In this document: piece after piece, positions 54,707 to 63,921 of the stretch | Numbering within the stretch: position 1 is the first letter of the stretch | How the letters are laid out: the number at the start of each line of letters is the position of its first letter | Source: Janthinobacterium lividum | GTDB lineage: Bacteria; Pseudomonadota; Gammaproteobacteria; Burkholderiales; Burkholderiaceae_D | DNA: 64,000 bases | Assembly (NCBI RefSeq): GCF_011601275.1 | Contig: NZ_JAAOLY010000001.1 | Coordinates: forward strand, 434,001 to 498,000 | Direction of reading: 5' to 3' | Translations under genes and position numbers: made by a program | Notes under the pieces: model-generated | What the model saw: only the letters and a program-made list of their open reading frames with translations | What the model was told of the DNA's origin: nothing | The model's database searches: none

Positions 54707-55159
54707 ATGCGCGTTGACACGACCTCGGATTCGCCAAGTTGGAGCAAAGTGTTTGACATCAGTCATGAACTGCAGCTGCTTGGTCCCTTGATGGAGGAAA
54801 AATATCCTGATCTCGACTGGGAATTGTTTGTGTGCCTGCGCTGCTTGCCAAAAGACCTGCAGCGAAAAACATTTTGCCGCTACTACGCCGGCGACAAAAT
54901 GTTTGGCCTCGATATCGCCATGGATGAAGAAGACTTCGTGCCGGTGAAAAAAGACACGTCCGCGCAACGCAAATTGATCGGCTCCGCCTTCCTTGCCTTT
55001 TTCGTGGCGAGCATCGGGAAATACCAGAAAAAACTGCCAGGCTTGCAGCCTGTTGCGGCACAAGTTATCGCCGATGTTCAGCAATGGTGCGTCGACAATC
55101 AATGGACCGATCCACCGGGCGGCACAGCACCCCTCAAGTCAGGTCATGCAGGTCCTTGA
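54707..55159 (+). CDS. Unrecognised 150-residue soluble protein
   Basis: ATG 54707 has an SD (GGAG) 11 nt upstream. The sequence is acidic-to-neutral and globular-looking: WSKVFDISHELQLLGPLMEE, DWELFVCLRCLPKDLQRKTF, LDIAMDEEDFVPVKKDTSAQ, RKLIGSAFLAFFVASIGKY. The size and pattern resemble small immunity proteins, but no family was recognised. Its 3' end overlaps the convergent DUF1349 gene by 26 bp. It is more AT-rich than neighbours, suggesting separate origin. Confidence 0.62.
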   Translation: MRVDTTSDSPSWSKVFDISHELQLLGPLMEEKYPDLDWELFVCLRCLPKDLQRKTFCRYYAGDKMFGLDIAMDEEDFVPVKKDTSAQRKLIGSAFLAFFVASIGKYQKKLPGLQPVAAQVIADVQQWCVDNQWTDPPGGTAPLKSGHAGP

Positions 55160-55709
55160 GCAGTGCTGGCCCGACAGCAAACTGTGAAAATACCACCTCC
55201 AGGCCACCACGCTCGGGCGTACAGCACATCGGTCCCACCAGGTAGCGCGGCGCCACGGGAAACGGCGCCAGGCGCAGCAGCGGCCAGCGTAATCCATCGG
55301 TGGAATACTGCACGCGGATCACGTCGTCGCTGACCGTCACGCGCAGCCAGAAACCGTCCGGCATGGCGGGAGCGATGCTGACGGCCCAATCCGATGTGTC
55401 CGCCGTCAATACGCTGCTCAACAGCAGCTGGCCATCGGAAAACTCGACGCCGCATTTGATCCAATGCGCGTCATCGATGCGCACCATCATGCCGGCCTGG
55501 TCGTACAGCGAAGTGTATTGCGCCGCCACGTGCAGCTGCGCCGTAAAATTGCCTTTGACTTCAGTGCCGAAAAAATGCCCGCTGTCGCGGATAAAACCAT
55601 ACGCGGTCTTGCGCCAGAAATCCGTGTTGGCGTCCGTCGTCACGCGCAATTGCGCGCCGTCGGCGGACCAGTTTTCCGGTGGATTGAGCCAGCTTCCTTG
55701 GTTGAACAT
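55134..55709 (-). CDS. DUF1349 concanavalin-like protein
   Basis: The protein has 191 residues from ATG 55709 (MFNQGSWLNPPENWSADGAQL). The DUF1349 pattern includes TDFWRKTAYGFIRDSGHFFG, LYDQAGMMVRIDDAHWIKCGVEFSDGQ and YSTDGLRWPLLRLAPFP. It is a beta-sandwich, probably sugar- or lipid-binding, with unknown role. It has no signal peptide. It is the last gene downstream of the RND efflux operon, 25 bp after the outer-membrane factor gene. Confidence 0.85.
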   Translation of the reverse strand: MFNQGSWLNPPENWSADGAQLRVTTDANTDFWRKTAYGFIRDSGHFFGTEVKGNFTAQLHVAAQYTSLYDQAGMMVRIDDAHWIKCGVEFSDGQLLLSSVLTADTSDWAVSIAPAMPDGFWLRVTVSDDVIRVQYSTDGLRWPLLRLAPFPVAPRYLVGPMCCTPERGGLEVVFSQFAVGPALLKDLHDLT

Positions 55710-55734
55710 CGCGTGCCTTTCCGAGCTAAAAAGA

Positions 55735-57123
55735 TCACATAGTTTGCCCCCATCCCAGCGCCTTGTACAGGGCGATCGCATCGATGTAGGACGCCGTTTC
55801 CGCCAGCAGCGCCTCGCGCCGGATATCGTACAAGGCGCGCTGGTTTTCCAGCACGGCCTGATAGCTGCCACCGCCGCCCGCATAGCGCGTGCTGGCGATG
55901 CCCAGGGCCGCGTTGCCGTGGCGCGCCGACTGCAGCAGGGACGCCAATCGCGTCTGGTTTTCCGCCAGCTGCGTGACGGCGTTTTCCACGTCTTCCTGCG
56001 CCAATAACATCGTCTGCTCATAGCGCGCCAGAGCGCCTTGCGCCTCGGCCTGCGTGCCGCGCAAGCGCGCCTTGACGCTGCCCAGGCGGAAGGCCGGATA
56101 GCTGACCGATGGCGCCACCTCGAAGGCGCGCGCGCCGCCGTCGAACACACCGCTGCCCCGCAGCGCGAAGAAGCCCAAAAAGCCGCCCAGGCTCAGGCGC
56201 GGGTACAGGTCCGCCGTGGCGGCGCCCACGTCTTCGCTGGAGGCGGCCAGCAGGCGCTCGGCGCGCACCACGTCGGGACGCTGCTTGATCAGGCGGTTCA
56301 CGTCGCCCAGCGGTAGCTGGCCCGCCAGCGGCGCCTGTTGCCGGGGCGTGGTGGCCAGCGCGATGGCTCCTGGCGCTTGTCCGCTCAGCACATCGAGCCG
56401 GTATTGCGCCTGGCGCAAGCCCGCCTGCAAGGGCGGCAGCATCGCTTCGCTGCGCGCCAGGTTGGCCAGCGCGTTGTGGCGCTCTTCCGGCAAGCCGCTG
56501 CCGGCGCGGATACGCGCATCGATCAGTGCCACCGTGTCGCGCCAGCTGTGCACCTGCGCCTGCGTCAGCGCCAGGTTTTGCTGGTAGCCCAGGGCCTCGT
56601 AGTAATTGCGCGCCACCTCGGCGGCGATCGTCATCTGCACTTGCCGCAAGTCCGCCTGCGCCGCGTCGGCGCGCGCCTGCGCCGAACGGCTCATGTGCGC
56701 GAGGCGGCCGAACAGGTCGATCTCCCATTGCGCGTCGAAACCCACGCGCGTGCTGGCGCTGGCGGCGCGGCTATCGGGCGCGTTTTGCTGCACCTGCCGC
56801 TGCCAGTCCGCCTGGCCCGTGACGGCAGGCAGTTCGTCGAGCCGGCGCTCGTCGAAAACGGCACGCGCGGCCAGCAAATTCGCCTGTGCCTGGGCGATAT
56901 CGAGGTTGTGTTCGAGCGCGCTGGCGATCAGCTGCGACAGGCGCGCATCGTCGAAAAACGTCCACCAGGCGGCCTCGCTGACGGCGCTCGTGCCAGGTGC
57001 GAATTGCGCTTGCTGCGGACTGGCCAGGGTGATGTCGGGCGTGCCCGGCGTGACGTAGGCAGGGCTGACGGCGCAGCCGGCCAGCACGGGCAAAAGAGAG
57101 ACAAGATAGCGATAATTTTTCAT
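55735..57123 (-). CDS. Outer-membrane efflux lipoprotein, NodT/OprM family
   Basis: This 462-residue TolC-like channel has a lipoprotein signal (MKNYRYLVSLLPVLAGC). Coiled-coil helical repeats include SALEHNLDIAQAQANLLAAR and LGYQQNLALTQAQVHSWRDT, and the periodic RPDVVRAERLLAASSEDVGAA marks the family. It overlaps the RND pump stop by 4 bp (ATGA). It forms the outer-membrane exit of the tripartite pump. Confidence 0.93.
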   Translation of the reverse strand: MKNYRYLVSLLPVLAGCAVSPAYVTPGTPDITLASPQQAQFAPGTSAVSEAAWWTFFDDARLSQLIASALEHNLDIAQAQANLLAARAVFDERRLDELPAVTGQADWQRQVQQNAPDSRAASASTRVGFDAQWEIDLFGRLAHMSRSAQARADAAQADLRQVQMTIAAEVARNYYEALGYQQNLALTQAQVHSWRDTVALIDARIRAGSGLPEERHNALANLARSEAMLPPLQAGLRQAQYRLDVLSGQAPGAIALATTPRQQAPLAGQLPLGDVNRLIKQRPDVVRAERLLAASSEDVGAATADLYPRLSLGGFLGFFALRGSGVFDGGARAFEVAPSVSYPAFRLGSVKARLRGTQAEAQGALARYEQTMLLAQEDVENAVTQLAENQTRLASLLQSARHGNAALGIASTRYAGGGGSYQAVLENQRALYDIRREALLAETASYIDAIALYKALGWGQTM

Positions 57124-60100
57124 GGGGATTCCTTCAGCGCCTGCGACAGGTCGCGCGCGCGCGGCGTGGCATGATCGGCCGTGTGGCGGCGGGCCAGAAA
57201 GGTGTACACGGTGGGCAGCACAAACAGGGTAAAGAAGGTGCCGATCAACATGCCCGAGACGATCACCACGCCGAGGCCGAAGCGGCTGTTGGCGCCGGCG
57301 CCCGAGGCGAACAGCAGCGGCACCAGGCCCACCACCATGGCGGCCGTCGTCATCAAAATCGGGCGCAAGCGGATCTGCGCCGCCTTGCGGATGGCCGTGA
57401 TGCGGTCCAGCCGTTCATGCACCTGCAATTCGTTGGCAAATTCCACCATCAGGATGCCGTGCTTGCTGATCAAGCCGATCAGGGTCACGAGGCCGATCTG
57501 CGTGTAGATGTTGACGGTGGCATAGCCGAGCGCCAGCGGAATCAGCGCGCCGCAGATCGACAGCGGCACGGTAATCAAAATGATCAACGGGTCCGTCAGG
57601 CTTTCATACTGCGCTGCCAGCACCAGGTAGATGACGACGACGGCCGCCAGGAACGCCAGCAGCAGCGCATTGCCTTCCGTGGCGAACTGGCGCGCGTCCG
57701 ATTGCCAGTCGTAGCTGAAGCCCGGCGGCAGGGTCTTGGCCACGCCATCGAGGAAGGCGACGGCGTCACCGAGGGTCACGCCCGGCGCCGGCACGCCCTG
57801 GAAGGTTGCCGCATTTTGCTGGTTGAACTGGGTCAGCATGTTCGGCTCGATCTGTTCCGTCACCGAGACAACAGCGGACAGGGGCAGCAGGCTGCCATCG
57901 TCGGCGCGCACGTACTGCTGCGTCAGGGCTTGCGCCGTGAGTCGCTGTTCGCGCGGGCTTTGCGCGATGACGTCATAGGCGCGGCCATCCATGCCGAAGC
58001 GGTTCAGATAATTTTCGCCCACCAGCACGGCCAGCGATTCGCCGATGTCCTGCATGCGGATGCCCAGGCTGTTCGCCTTGGAACGGTCCACGCGCACTTT
58101 GACCACCGGGTTGTTGTAATCGAGGTCGCTGTCGACGACGGCAAACAGGCCGCTGTCGCGAGCGCGCTGCTTGACGTCTTCCATGGTGCGAAACAGGGTG
58201 GCGTAATCCTGCGCGCTGCGCAAGACCATCTGCACGGGCAAGCCGCCGCTCGATCCCGGCAAGGGCGCCAGCTGGAAGGCGAAGATGCTCGTGCCTTCCA
58301 CGTCGCCCACGGCGTGCTGCAATTCTGCCTGGATGACGGCCGCGTTGCGCGCGCGTTCCGCCCACGGCGTCAGGTTGATGCCGCCGATGCTCGATGCCGG
58401 TCCTTCGCCGCCGTTGATGATCCAGCGCGAGTCCGTCTCGGGGATATTTTTGTAGATGGCATCGAGCTTGTACGAGAAGCGCTCGACGTAATCGAGGTTG
58501 GCGTGCTGCGGCGCCTTGATCGCTGTCAGCACGCTGGCCTGGTCTTCCGCCGGCGCCAGTTCGCGCTGCGGCAGCAGGTACAAAAACGGCAAGCTCACCA
58601 TCACCAGCGCGGCGAAACCGGCGCTGAGCCAGCGGTGGTGCAGCGAGCGGTCCAGCAGGCGCGCATAGCGCGAGGTCAAGCCTTCGAAGAAATGCTCGGC
58701 GGCGCGCGCCATGCGCCCTTCCGATTGTTTGGGCTGCAGCAGCAAGGAACTCATCACGGGAGACAAGGTCAAGGCCACCACGCCCGACACCACCACGGCG
58801 CCGGCCAGGGTCAGCGCGAATTCCTTGAACAGCGCGCCCGTGAGTCCCCCCATCATGCCGATCGGCGCATACACGGCGGCCAGGGTGATCGTCATGGCGA
58901 TCACGGGGCCGGCCACTTCGCGCGCACCGACGAGGGCGGCCGCCACGGGCGTCTTGCCTTCCTCGATATGCCGGTGCACGTTTTCCACCACGACGATGGC
59001 GTCGTCGACCACCAGGCCCACGGCCAGCACCATCGCCAGCAAGGTCAATAAATTGATGCTGAAGCCAAAGGCCAGCATCAGCGCCGCCGCGCCCAGCATC
59101 GACAACGGGATCGTCACGACGGGAATCAGCACGGAGCGCAAGGAACCCATGCACAGGTAGATGACGATAACGACGATCAGCAACGCTTCGAGCAGGGTGT
59201 GCGCCACCTCGTCGATGGACGACTGTATGAAGCGCGCCGTCTCGAACGCCAGCTCGACTTTCACGCCCGGCGGCAGGGTTTTCTGGATCTCGGGCAGCAG
59301 CTTCTTGATGCCGTCGACGATCACCAAAGGGTTGCCGCCCGGCGTCGGCGACAGGCCCAGGTACACGGCCGGCACGCCGTCCATGATGCCGCTCGTCTCC
59401 GTGGCGGCCGCGCCCAGTTCCACCGTGCCCACGTCCTTCAGGCGCACCAGGGCAGCACTGTCTTTTTCATCGCCGCCCTTGCGAATCACCATGTCGCGGA
59501 ACTCCGCCACGCTGGTCAGATCCGTGTTGACGCTGATGTTCGAGACGACGAACTGTCCCTTCACTTTGCCGGGCGCCGCCTGGTAGTTATTGCGCCGCAC
59601 GGCGTCGGCCACGTCGGCCGCCGTCAGGCCCCGCGCCGCCAGCTTGGCCGGGTCGATCCACAAACGCATGGCCAGCTGCTGGCCGCCATACACGTCGACC
59701 TTTGCCACGCCGTCGATGGTGGCGAACATCGGCTGCACCACGCGCGCCAGGTAGTCCGTCAGCGCGGGCGCGGACACGCTCTCGCTGGCAAAGCCGACAT
59801 AGGCGACGGCCGAGGAATCGCCGGCCGAACGCTCGATGACGGGGTCAAAAGCGCCTTCGGGCAGCTTGTAGCGCACCTGGTTGACCTTGGCCATGACTTC
59901 CGTCAGCGCCTGCGTGGAATCGCGGTTCAGTTCCATGCGCACGGTGACCGTGCTGCTGCCCTGCACCGACGACGAGGTCAGATAGTCGATGCCCTCCACC
60001 GACGATACGGCTTGCGCGATGGGCTGCGTGACAAAGCCCTGCATCAGTTCCGCCGAGGCGCCCGGATACGTGGTTTTCACGGTGATGGTGGACGATTCGA

Positions 60101-60218
60101 GCATCGGATACTGGCGGATCGGCAGCTGCAGGATGGCGATCACGCCCAGCATCAGAATCAAGGTGCTGATCACCAGCGCCAGCACGGGACGCCGTACAAA
60201 TAAATCGGTAAATTTCAT
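57120..60218 (-). CDS. RND multidrug efflux permease, HAE1 family
   Basis: This 1032-residue inner-membrane pump has 12 predicted helices. Proton relay Asp pair: GLVVDDAIVVVENVHRHIEE. The start MKFTDLFVRRPVLALVISTL and PLSMLGAAALMLAFGFSINLLTLLAMVLA are family-typical. It resembles MexI/MexF-like HAE1 pumps rather than heavy-metal CzcA types. It lies after the membrane-fusion gene (15 bp gap). The substrate is unknown. Confidence 0.94.
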   Translation of the reverse strand: MKFTDLFVRRPVLALVISTLILMLGVIAILQLPIRQYPMLESSTITVKTTYPGASAELMQGFVTQPIAQAVSSVEGIDYLTSSSVQGSSTVTVRMELNRDSTQALTEVMAKVNQVRYKLPEGAFDPVIERSAGDSSAVAYVGFASESVSAPALTDYLARVVQPMFATIDGVAKVDVYGGQQLAMRLWIDPAKLAARGLTAADVADAVRRNNYQAAPGKVKGQFVVSNISVNTDLTSVAEFRDMVIRKGGDEKDSAALVRLKDVGTVELGAAATETSGIMDGVPAVYLGLSPTPGGNPLVIVDGIKKLLPEIQKTLPPGVKVELAFETARFIQSSIDEVAHTLLEALLIVVIVIYLCMGSLRSVLIPVVTIPLSMLGAAALMLAFGFSINLLTLLAMVLAVGLVVDDAIVVVENVHRHIEEGKTPVAAALVGAREVAGPVIAMTITLAAVYAPIGMMGGLTGALFKEFALTLAGAVVVSGVVALTLSPVMSSLLLQPKQSEGRMARAAEHFFEGLTSRYARLLDRSLHHRWLSAGFAALVMVSLPFLYLLPQRELAPAEDQASVLTAIKAPQHANLDYVERFSYKLDAIYKNIPETDSRWIINGGEGPASSIGGINLTPWAERARNAAVIQAELQHAVGDVEGTSIFAFQLAPLPGSSGGLPVQMVLRSAQDYATLFRTMEDVKQRARDSGLFAVVDSDLDYNNPVVKVRVDRSKANSLGIRMQDIGESLAVLVGENYLNRFGMDGRAYDVIAQSPREQRLTAQALTQQYVRADDGSLLPLSAVVSVTEQIEPNMLTQFNQQNAATFQGVPAPGVTLGDAVAFLDGVAKTLPPGFSYDWQSDARQFATEGNALLLAFLAAVVVIYLVLAAQYESLTDPLIILITVPLSICGALIPLALGYATVNIYTQIGLVTLIGLISKHGILMVEFANELQVHERLDRITAIRKAAQIRLRPILMTTAAMVVGLVPLLFASGAGANSRFGLGVVIVSGMLIGTFFTLFVLPTVYTFLARRHTADHATPRARDLSQALKESP

Positions 60219-60233
60219 GGTGATGGCCTTCCC

Positions 60234-61334
60234 TTAAGAACCTGCCTTGGGCGCGGCGCGCTTGGCCTCGTCCAGGGTGTTGGCGACGGCTTGCACGGCC
60301 ATGCCATCGGCCAGTTTCAGCTGGCCGGAAGCGACCACGCGCTGGCCTTCGCGCAAGCCGTCGAGGATGGCTACCCGGCCCCCTGCCCGCTCGCCCAGTT
60401 TCACGCCCACGCGCTTGACGGTGAGCGGCTGCTTGCCCTCCTGCTGTGCGACGAACACCGTGTCGCCATACGCACTGTAGGTCACGGCCGTTTCCGGCAC
60501 GGTCAGCTGCTGGCCCGCTTCGCGCGCCACGCGCACGTTCGCGTACATGCCAGCCTTTAACGCGCCGCGCGGATTGGCCAGCGCCGCCTGCACCTGCACC
60601 ATGCGCGAGCGGGCGATCAGCGGATCGATGGCGTTGATCTTCGCCGTGAAGATGTCATCGGGATAGGCATCCACCAGTACTTGCACGGCCTGGCCTGGCG
60701 CCAGCTTCGCGCTGCTTTGCTCATCGAGCGAAAAGTTCACCATCAGCGACTTCGTGTCGATCAGGCTGGCCACCGTATCGGCCGCGTTCAGGTACTGGCC
60801 CGCGTGGACCTTGCGGATGCCCAGCTGCCCGGCGAACGGTGCGCGGATGGTCTTTTGCGCGATCAGCGCTTGCGTCTGGCGCACGTCGCCCAGGGCCGCA
60901 TCGCGCGCAGCCAGGGCACTATCGAGCTGCTCCTGCGTGGCCGCTTTTTCTCTGACCATCTGGGCCGTGCGGGCATGGCTGCTTTCCGCGTTTTTCAGCT
61001 GTGCGCGCTGGCGTAGCAGGGCCGCCTGTTCCGGCGCATCATTGAGCTGCACCAGGATGGCGCCGGCCGCCACGCTCTGCCCCGACTCGAAGCGGATCTG
61101 CGTGATGCGCCCGCCCGTCTCGGCCGCCACCTGCACCTGGCGCGCCGCTTCCAGTTCGCCCACGCCAGCGAAAAAACGTTCCTGCGTGCCCAGCACGACG
61201 GGCACCAGCGCCACCTTGGTGGCGGGGTAGGCGGCGGCATCGGCCGCATGGGAGTCGGCGCGCGGATAGAGGGCGGCGCCCGCGACGGCCAGAGTGAGGG
61301 CCAGCGCGGATGCGCCGACGATTTTCGTATGCAT
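60234..61334 (-). CDS. RND efflux membrane fusion protein
   Basis: This 366-residue periplasmic adaptor has an N-terminal membrane anchor (MHTKIVGASALALTLAVAGA), then a barrel-sandwich/lipoyl domain (GGRITQIRFESGQSVAAGAIL), a hairpin and PFAGQLGIRKVHAGQYLNAAD, then the beta-barrel and MP domains. It is the first structural gene of the tripartite pump. It is preceded by a DUF2165 gene on the same strand, 46 bp away. Confidence 0.94.
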   Translation of the reverse strand: MHTKIVGASALALTLAVAGAALYPRADSHAADAAAYPATKVALVPVVLGTQERFFAGVGELEAARQVQVAAETGGRITQIRFESGQSVAAGAILVQLNDAPEQAALLRQRAQLKNAESSHARTAQMVREKAATQEQLDSALAARDAALGDVRQTQALIAQKTIRAPFAGQLGIRKVHAGQYLNAADTVASLIDTKSLMVNFSLDEQSSAKLAPGQAVQVLVDAYPDDIFTAKINAIDPLIARSRMVQVQAALANPRGALKAGMYANVRVAREAGQQLTVPETAVTYSAYGDTVFVAQQEGKQPLTVKRVGVKLGERAGGRVAILDGLREGQRVVASGQLKLADGMAVQAVANTLDEAKRAAPKAGS

Positions 61335-61380
61335 GATGAAGTCCTTTACAACTGGGAAGAAGAGGCGCAGCGAAGGCTGA

Positions 61381-61863
61381 TCAGGTCCGCTGCGCGTTGA
61401 AGGTGAAAAACAGCGCCAGGGTCCACAACAGCAACACCAGGTGCGTCGTCTGCAAGCTTTCCTGCGCGATCCAGTAACCGAACCACAGGCCGCCCAGGTG
61501 CATCAGCAGCAAAAAAGCGGCCATGGCGCACAGGGCCAGGTTCAGCCAGGGCAAGGCAGCGGTAAGGCCGCCGCCGGCAAACAGCGTCACCCCCGTCCAG
61601 GCGGCGATGGCGGCCAGCAGCTGCAAGGCCAGCACCACACCTAGCGCCAGCCGGTGCAGGGTTAAGGACGTGAGCGCGCGGCGCAGCAGCGGCGTCTGGA
61701 TGGTCGGGTCCTGGCGCAGCGGGTCCATGCGCATGGTGTTGCCGATGGCCCAGACGGAACCGTGGAAGGCGTGCAGGTTGTTGATGGCGGCCAGGCTGAG
61801 CCAGGTGGCCAGGCCGGTGGCGAGGATGGCGTGAAACAGCCAGATGGAGTGCTGCAGCTGCAT
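61381..61863 (-). CDS. DUF2165-type small membrane protein
   Basis: The protein has 160 residues from ATG 61863 (MQLQHSIWLFHAILATGLAT), with four hydrophobic segments and the DUF2165 pattern (LAAINNLHAFHGSVWAIGNTMRMD, GYWIAQESLQ). It lies between the divergent regulator and the efflux genes, so it likely belongs to the same transcript. The function is unknown. A longer ORF to 61947 overlaps the promoter zone and is not preferred. Confidence 0.8.
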   Translation of the reverse strand: MQLQHSIWLFHAILATGLATWLSLAAINNLHAFHGSVWAIGNTMRMDPLRQDPTIQTPLLRRALTSLTLHRLALGVVLALQLLAAIAAWTGVTLFAGGGLTAALPWLNLALCAMAAFLLLMHLGGLWFGYWIAQESLQTTHLVLLLWTLALFFTFNAQRT

Positions 61864-61987
61864 GGTGATTCCCGTCCAAAGAGTGTCTTGCCGGCATGCG
61901 GACGTGGAAACTCCTCGACAGCGGGGAGCTACCGGCCTATTATGCAAGCAATTAGTTGGTTAACTGAGCCCATGATAGTTGAGTGAA

Positions 61988-62647
61988 ATGAATTACACAA
62001 GTAAACGTTTGGATAATAGCGAGGCGCCGCAAACGACGGAGCGCATCCTGTATTTCATCAAGACCAAGGGACCCGTCTCCACGGCAACCCTGGCCAAGAC
62101 CCTGGACATGACGGGCGAGGCGGCGCGCCAGCAAGTGCAAAAGCTGGTGGCGGCGGGCTTGATCGAGGGACGCCAGGAAGCGCAGGCGGGCGCGGGCCGG
62201 CCGCGCCAGAACTGGGTCTTGACGGAAGCGGGCAATGCGCGCTTTCCCGACACGCATGCGCAGCTGACGATCAAGCTGATCGGTTCCGTGCGCCAGTTGT
62301 TCGGCGAGGCGGGCCTGGATAAACTCATCACCCAGCGCGAAGAGGAAAGCCGCGGCGCGTATGCGCTGGCGTGCTCGGCGCCGGACTTGCCCACGCGCCT
62401 GCGGCAACTGGCGGCCGTGCGCGATGAAGAGGGCTATATGGCGCGCGTGGAAGAAGACGGCGACGACTGGCTGCTGATCGAAGACCATTGCCCCATCTGC
62501 GCCGCCGCGCGCACCTGCCAGGGTTTTTGCCGCTCGGAATTGCAGCTGTTCCAGGAAGTGGTGGGACCGAACGCCAGCATCGTGCGCGAGCAGCACGTGC
62601 TGGCCAACGCCATGCGCTGCGTGTACCGGATCAGGGCGCTGCCCTAG
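61988..62647 (+). CDS. COG2345-type HTH regulator with a Cys-rich C-terminal motif
   Basis: The protein has 219 residues from ATG 61988 (a TTG three codons upstream is less likely). The N-terminal winged helix is TERILYFIKTKGPVSTATLA ... GEAARQQVQKLVAAGLIEG. The C-terminal part carries DHCPICAAARTCQGFCRSEL, four Cys in a CxxC-x5-CxxxC pattern, plus a fifth in MRCVYRI. Such Cys sets in this family (SufR relatives) hold an Fe-S cluster, so redox or Fe-S sensing is likely. It is divergent from the DUF2165-RND operon, its probable target. Confidence 0.86.
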   Translation: MNYTSKRLDNSEAPQTTERILYFIKTKGPVSTATLAKTLDMTGEAARQQVQKLVAAGLIEGRQEAQAGAGRPRQNWVLTEAGNARFPDTHAQLTIKLIGSVRQLFGEAGLDKLITQREEESRGAYALACSAPDLPTRLRQLAAVRDEEGYMARVEEDGDDWLLIEDHCPICAAARTCQGFCRSELQLFQEVVGPNASIVREQHVLANAMRCVYRIRALP

Positions 62648-63921
62648 GCTTTCGGAAACAGCGGGCGGGCCAGCAGCGCCACCAGTCCCGCCAGCCACCA
62701 CACGACGGGCCAGTTGCTCGCCGCCAGCAAATGCGGGATGGCAATCGGCGTGAGGAACAAGCCGACGTAGACGGCCGTGTTCGCCATGCCCAGGGCGGTG
62801 CCCGCGTTGGCGCCGCCCGCTTCCGTGGCCAGCTCCGTGTAGGCCACGCCATGCCAGGCGGACACGGCGATGCCGGCCACCACCACGGCGGCCATCAACA
62901 GCCAGCCCGGCGCATCGCATGCGGCGGCCATGCCCAGCAGCACGAACGTGGCCAGCGCCACCAGGGCCGAACCGCGCAGGTAGGCGGGCCGGTTCGCGTG
63001 GCGGTCCGTGTGGCGTCCGCTCCAGATGCGCATCACCATGGCGCCCGCCTGCAGGGCCACCATCACGGACGTGATTCCCGCCAAGCCCAGGTGGCCGTCA
63101 TCGTGCAGGAACACGGTGGCATAGCTGAGCACGGCAAACTGCGGCACGCACAGCAAGCCGATGGCGGCCACCATGCGCCAGACTCTGCGATTCTTCAGGG
63201 GCAACGTTGCTTGGTCTTTCAACGGGCCTTTGGACGCGTTTTGCAGGCCTGTGGCGGTCTCGGCAGAGAAATCGGGCTCATGCATCCAGCGCCACGTAAA
63301 AAACGCCGACAGGGCGCATACGAGGGCCAGGGCGCCAAACACGGGCATGAAGCCATAGCGCGATGCCAGGCTGGGCAGGACGAGGGCGCCAAGGCCGCCG
63401 CCCAGCGGCACGGCCGTCTGGCGGATGCTCATGGCGAAACCCCGTTCGCCGGCGCCGAACCATCGCATCACGGCGCGGCCGCTGGCGCCATTCACGCTGC
63501 CGCCCAGCACGCCGACCAGGGCCAGCCCGGCCGCCAGCCCGGCCGCCAGCGCCCACAGCGGCGGCACGGAACCGCCGGCGGGCGTGATCCACAGCAGCAA
63601 GGTCAATAGTGCCAGCATGGTGCCCAGCAAGCCGGTCAGCAGCACGGGGCGGTCCCCCCAGCGGTCGGTGGCCATGCCCCAGGGCAATTCGCTCAAGGCC
63701 ACGCCCAGGCCCATGGCGCCCAGCGCCACCCCCAGTTCAGTATTGCTCAGGTGATAGCCGCTGCGCAGCCAGATGGCCGTGGTGGGCATGCCGTTGGCGG
63801 CGGCGGAAAAGCTGGCATTGGCCGCCACGCCGACGGCCAGCACTTTCCAGCGGTGGGCGTCGCCCAGCGCGGGCGTGGTGGCGGGGACAGGAACAGGAAC
63901 AGCTTGGCAATTGGTGCTCAT
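62644..63921 (-). CDS. MFS transporter, CynX/NimT-like
   Basis: This 425-residue inner-membrane protein has about 12 helices. N-terminal part: NASFSAAANGMPTTAIWLRSGY. Motif A: PWGMATDRWGDRPVLL. A second A-like motif is SGRHTDRHANRPAYLRGS, and SIRQTAVPLGGGLGALVLPSL is typical of this branch. The stop codon overlaps the convergent regulator's stop in one CTAG palindrome. The gene begins at 63921; the remaining 79 bp of the window hold its upstream region. The substrate is unknown. Confidence 0.88.
   Translation of the reverse strand: MSTNCQAVPVPVPATTPALGDAHRWKVLAVGVAANASFSAAANGMPTTAIWLRSGYHLSNTELGVALGAMGLGVALSELPWGMATDRWGDRPVLLTGLLGTMLALLTLLLWITPAGGSVPPLWALAAGLAAGLALVGVLGGSVNGASGRAVMRWFGAGERGFAMSIRQTAVPLGGGLGALVLPSLASRYGFMPVFGALALVCALSAFFTWRWMHEPDFSAETATGLQNASKGPLKDQATLPLKNRRVWRMVAAIGLLCVPQFAVLSYATVFLHDDGHLGLAGITSVMVALQAGAMVMRIWSGRHTDRHANRPAYLRGSALVALATFVLLGMAAACDAPGWLLMAAVVVAGIAVSAWHGVAYTELATEAGGANAGTALGMANTAVYVGLFLTPIAIPHLLAASNWPVVWWLAGLVALLARPLFPKA

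Noticed and set aside
57171..59051. Long plus-strand ORF opposite the RND pump gene
   Set aside because: Antisense shadow of the RND gene, His/Gln-rich with no protein motif.
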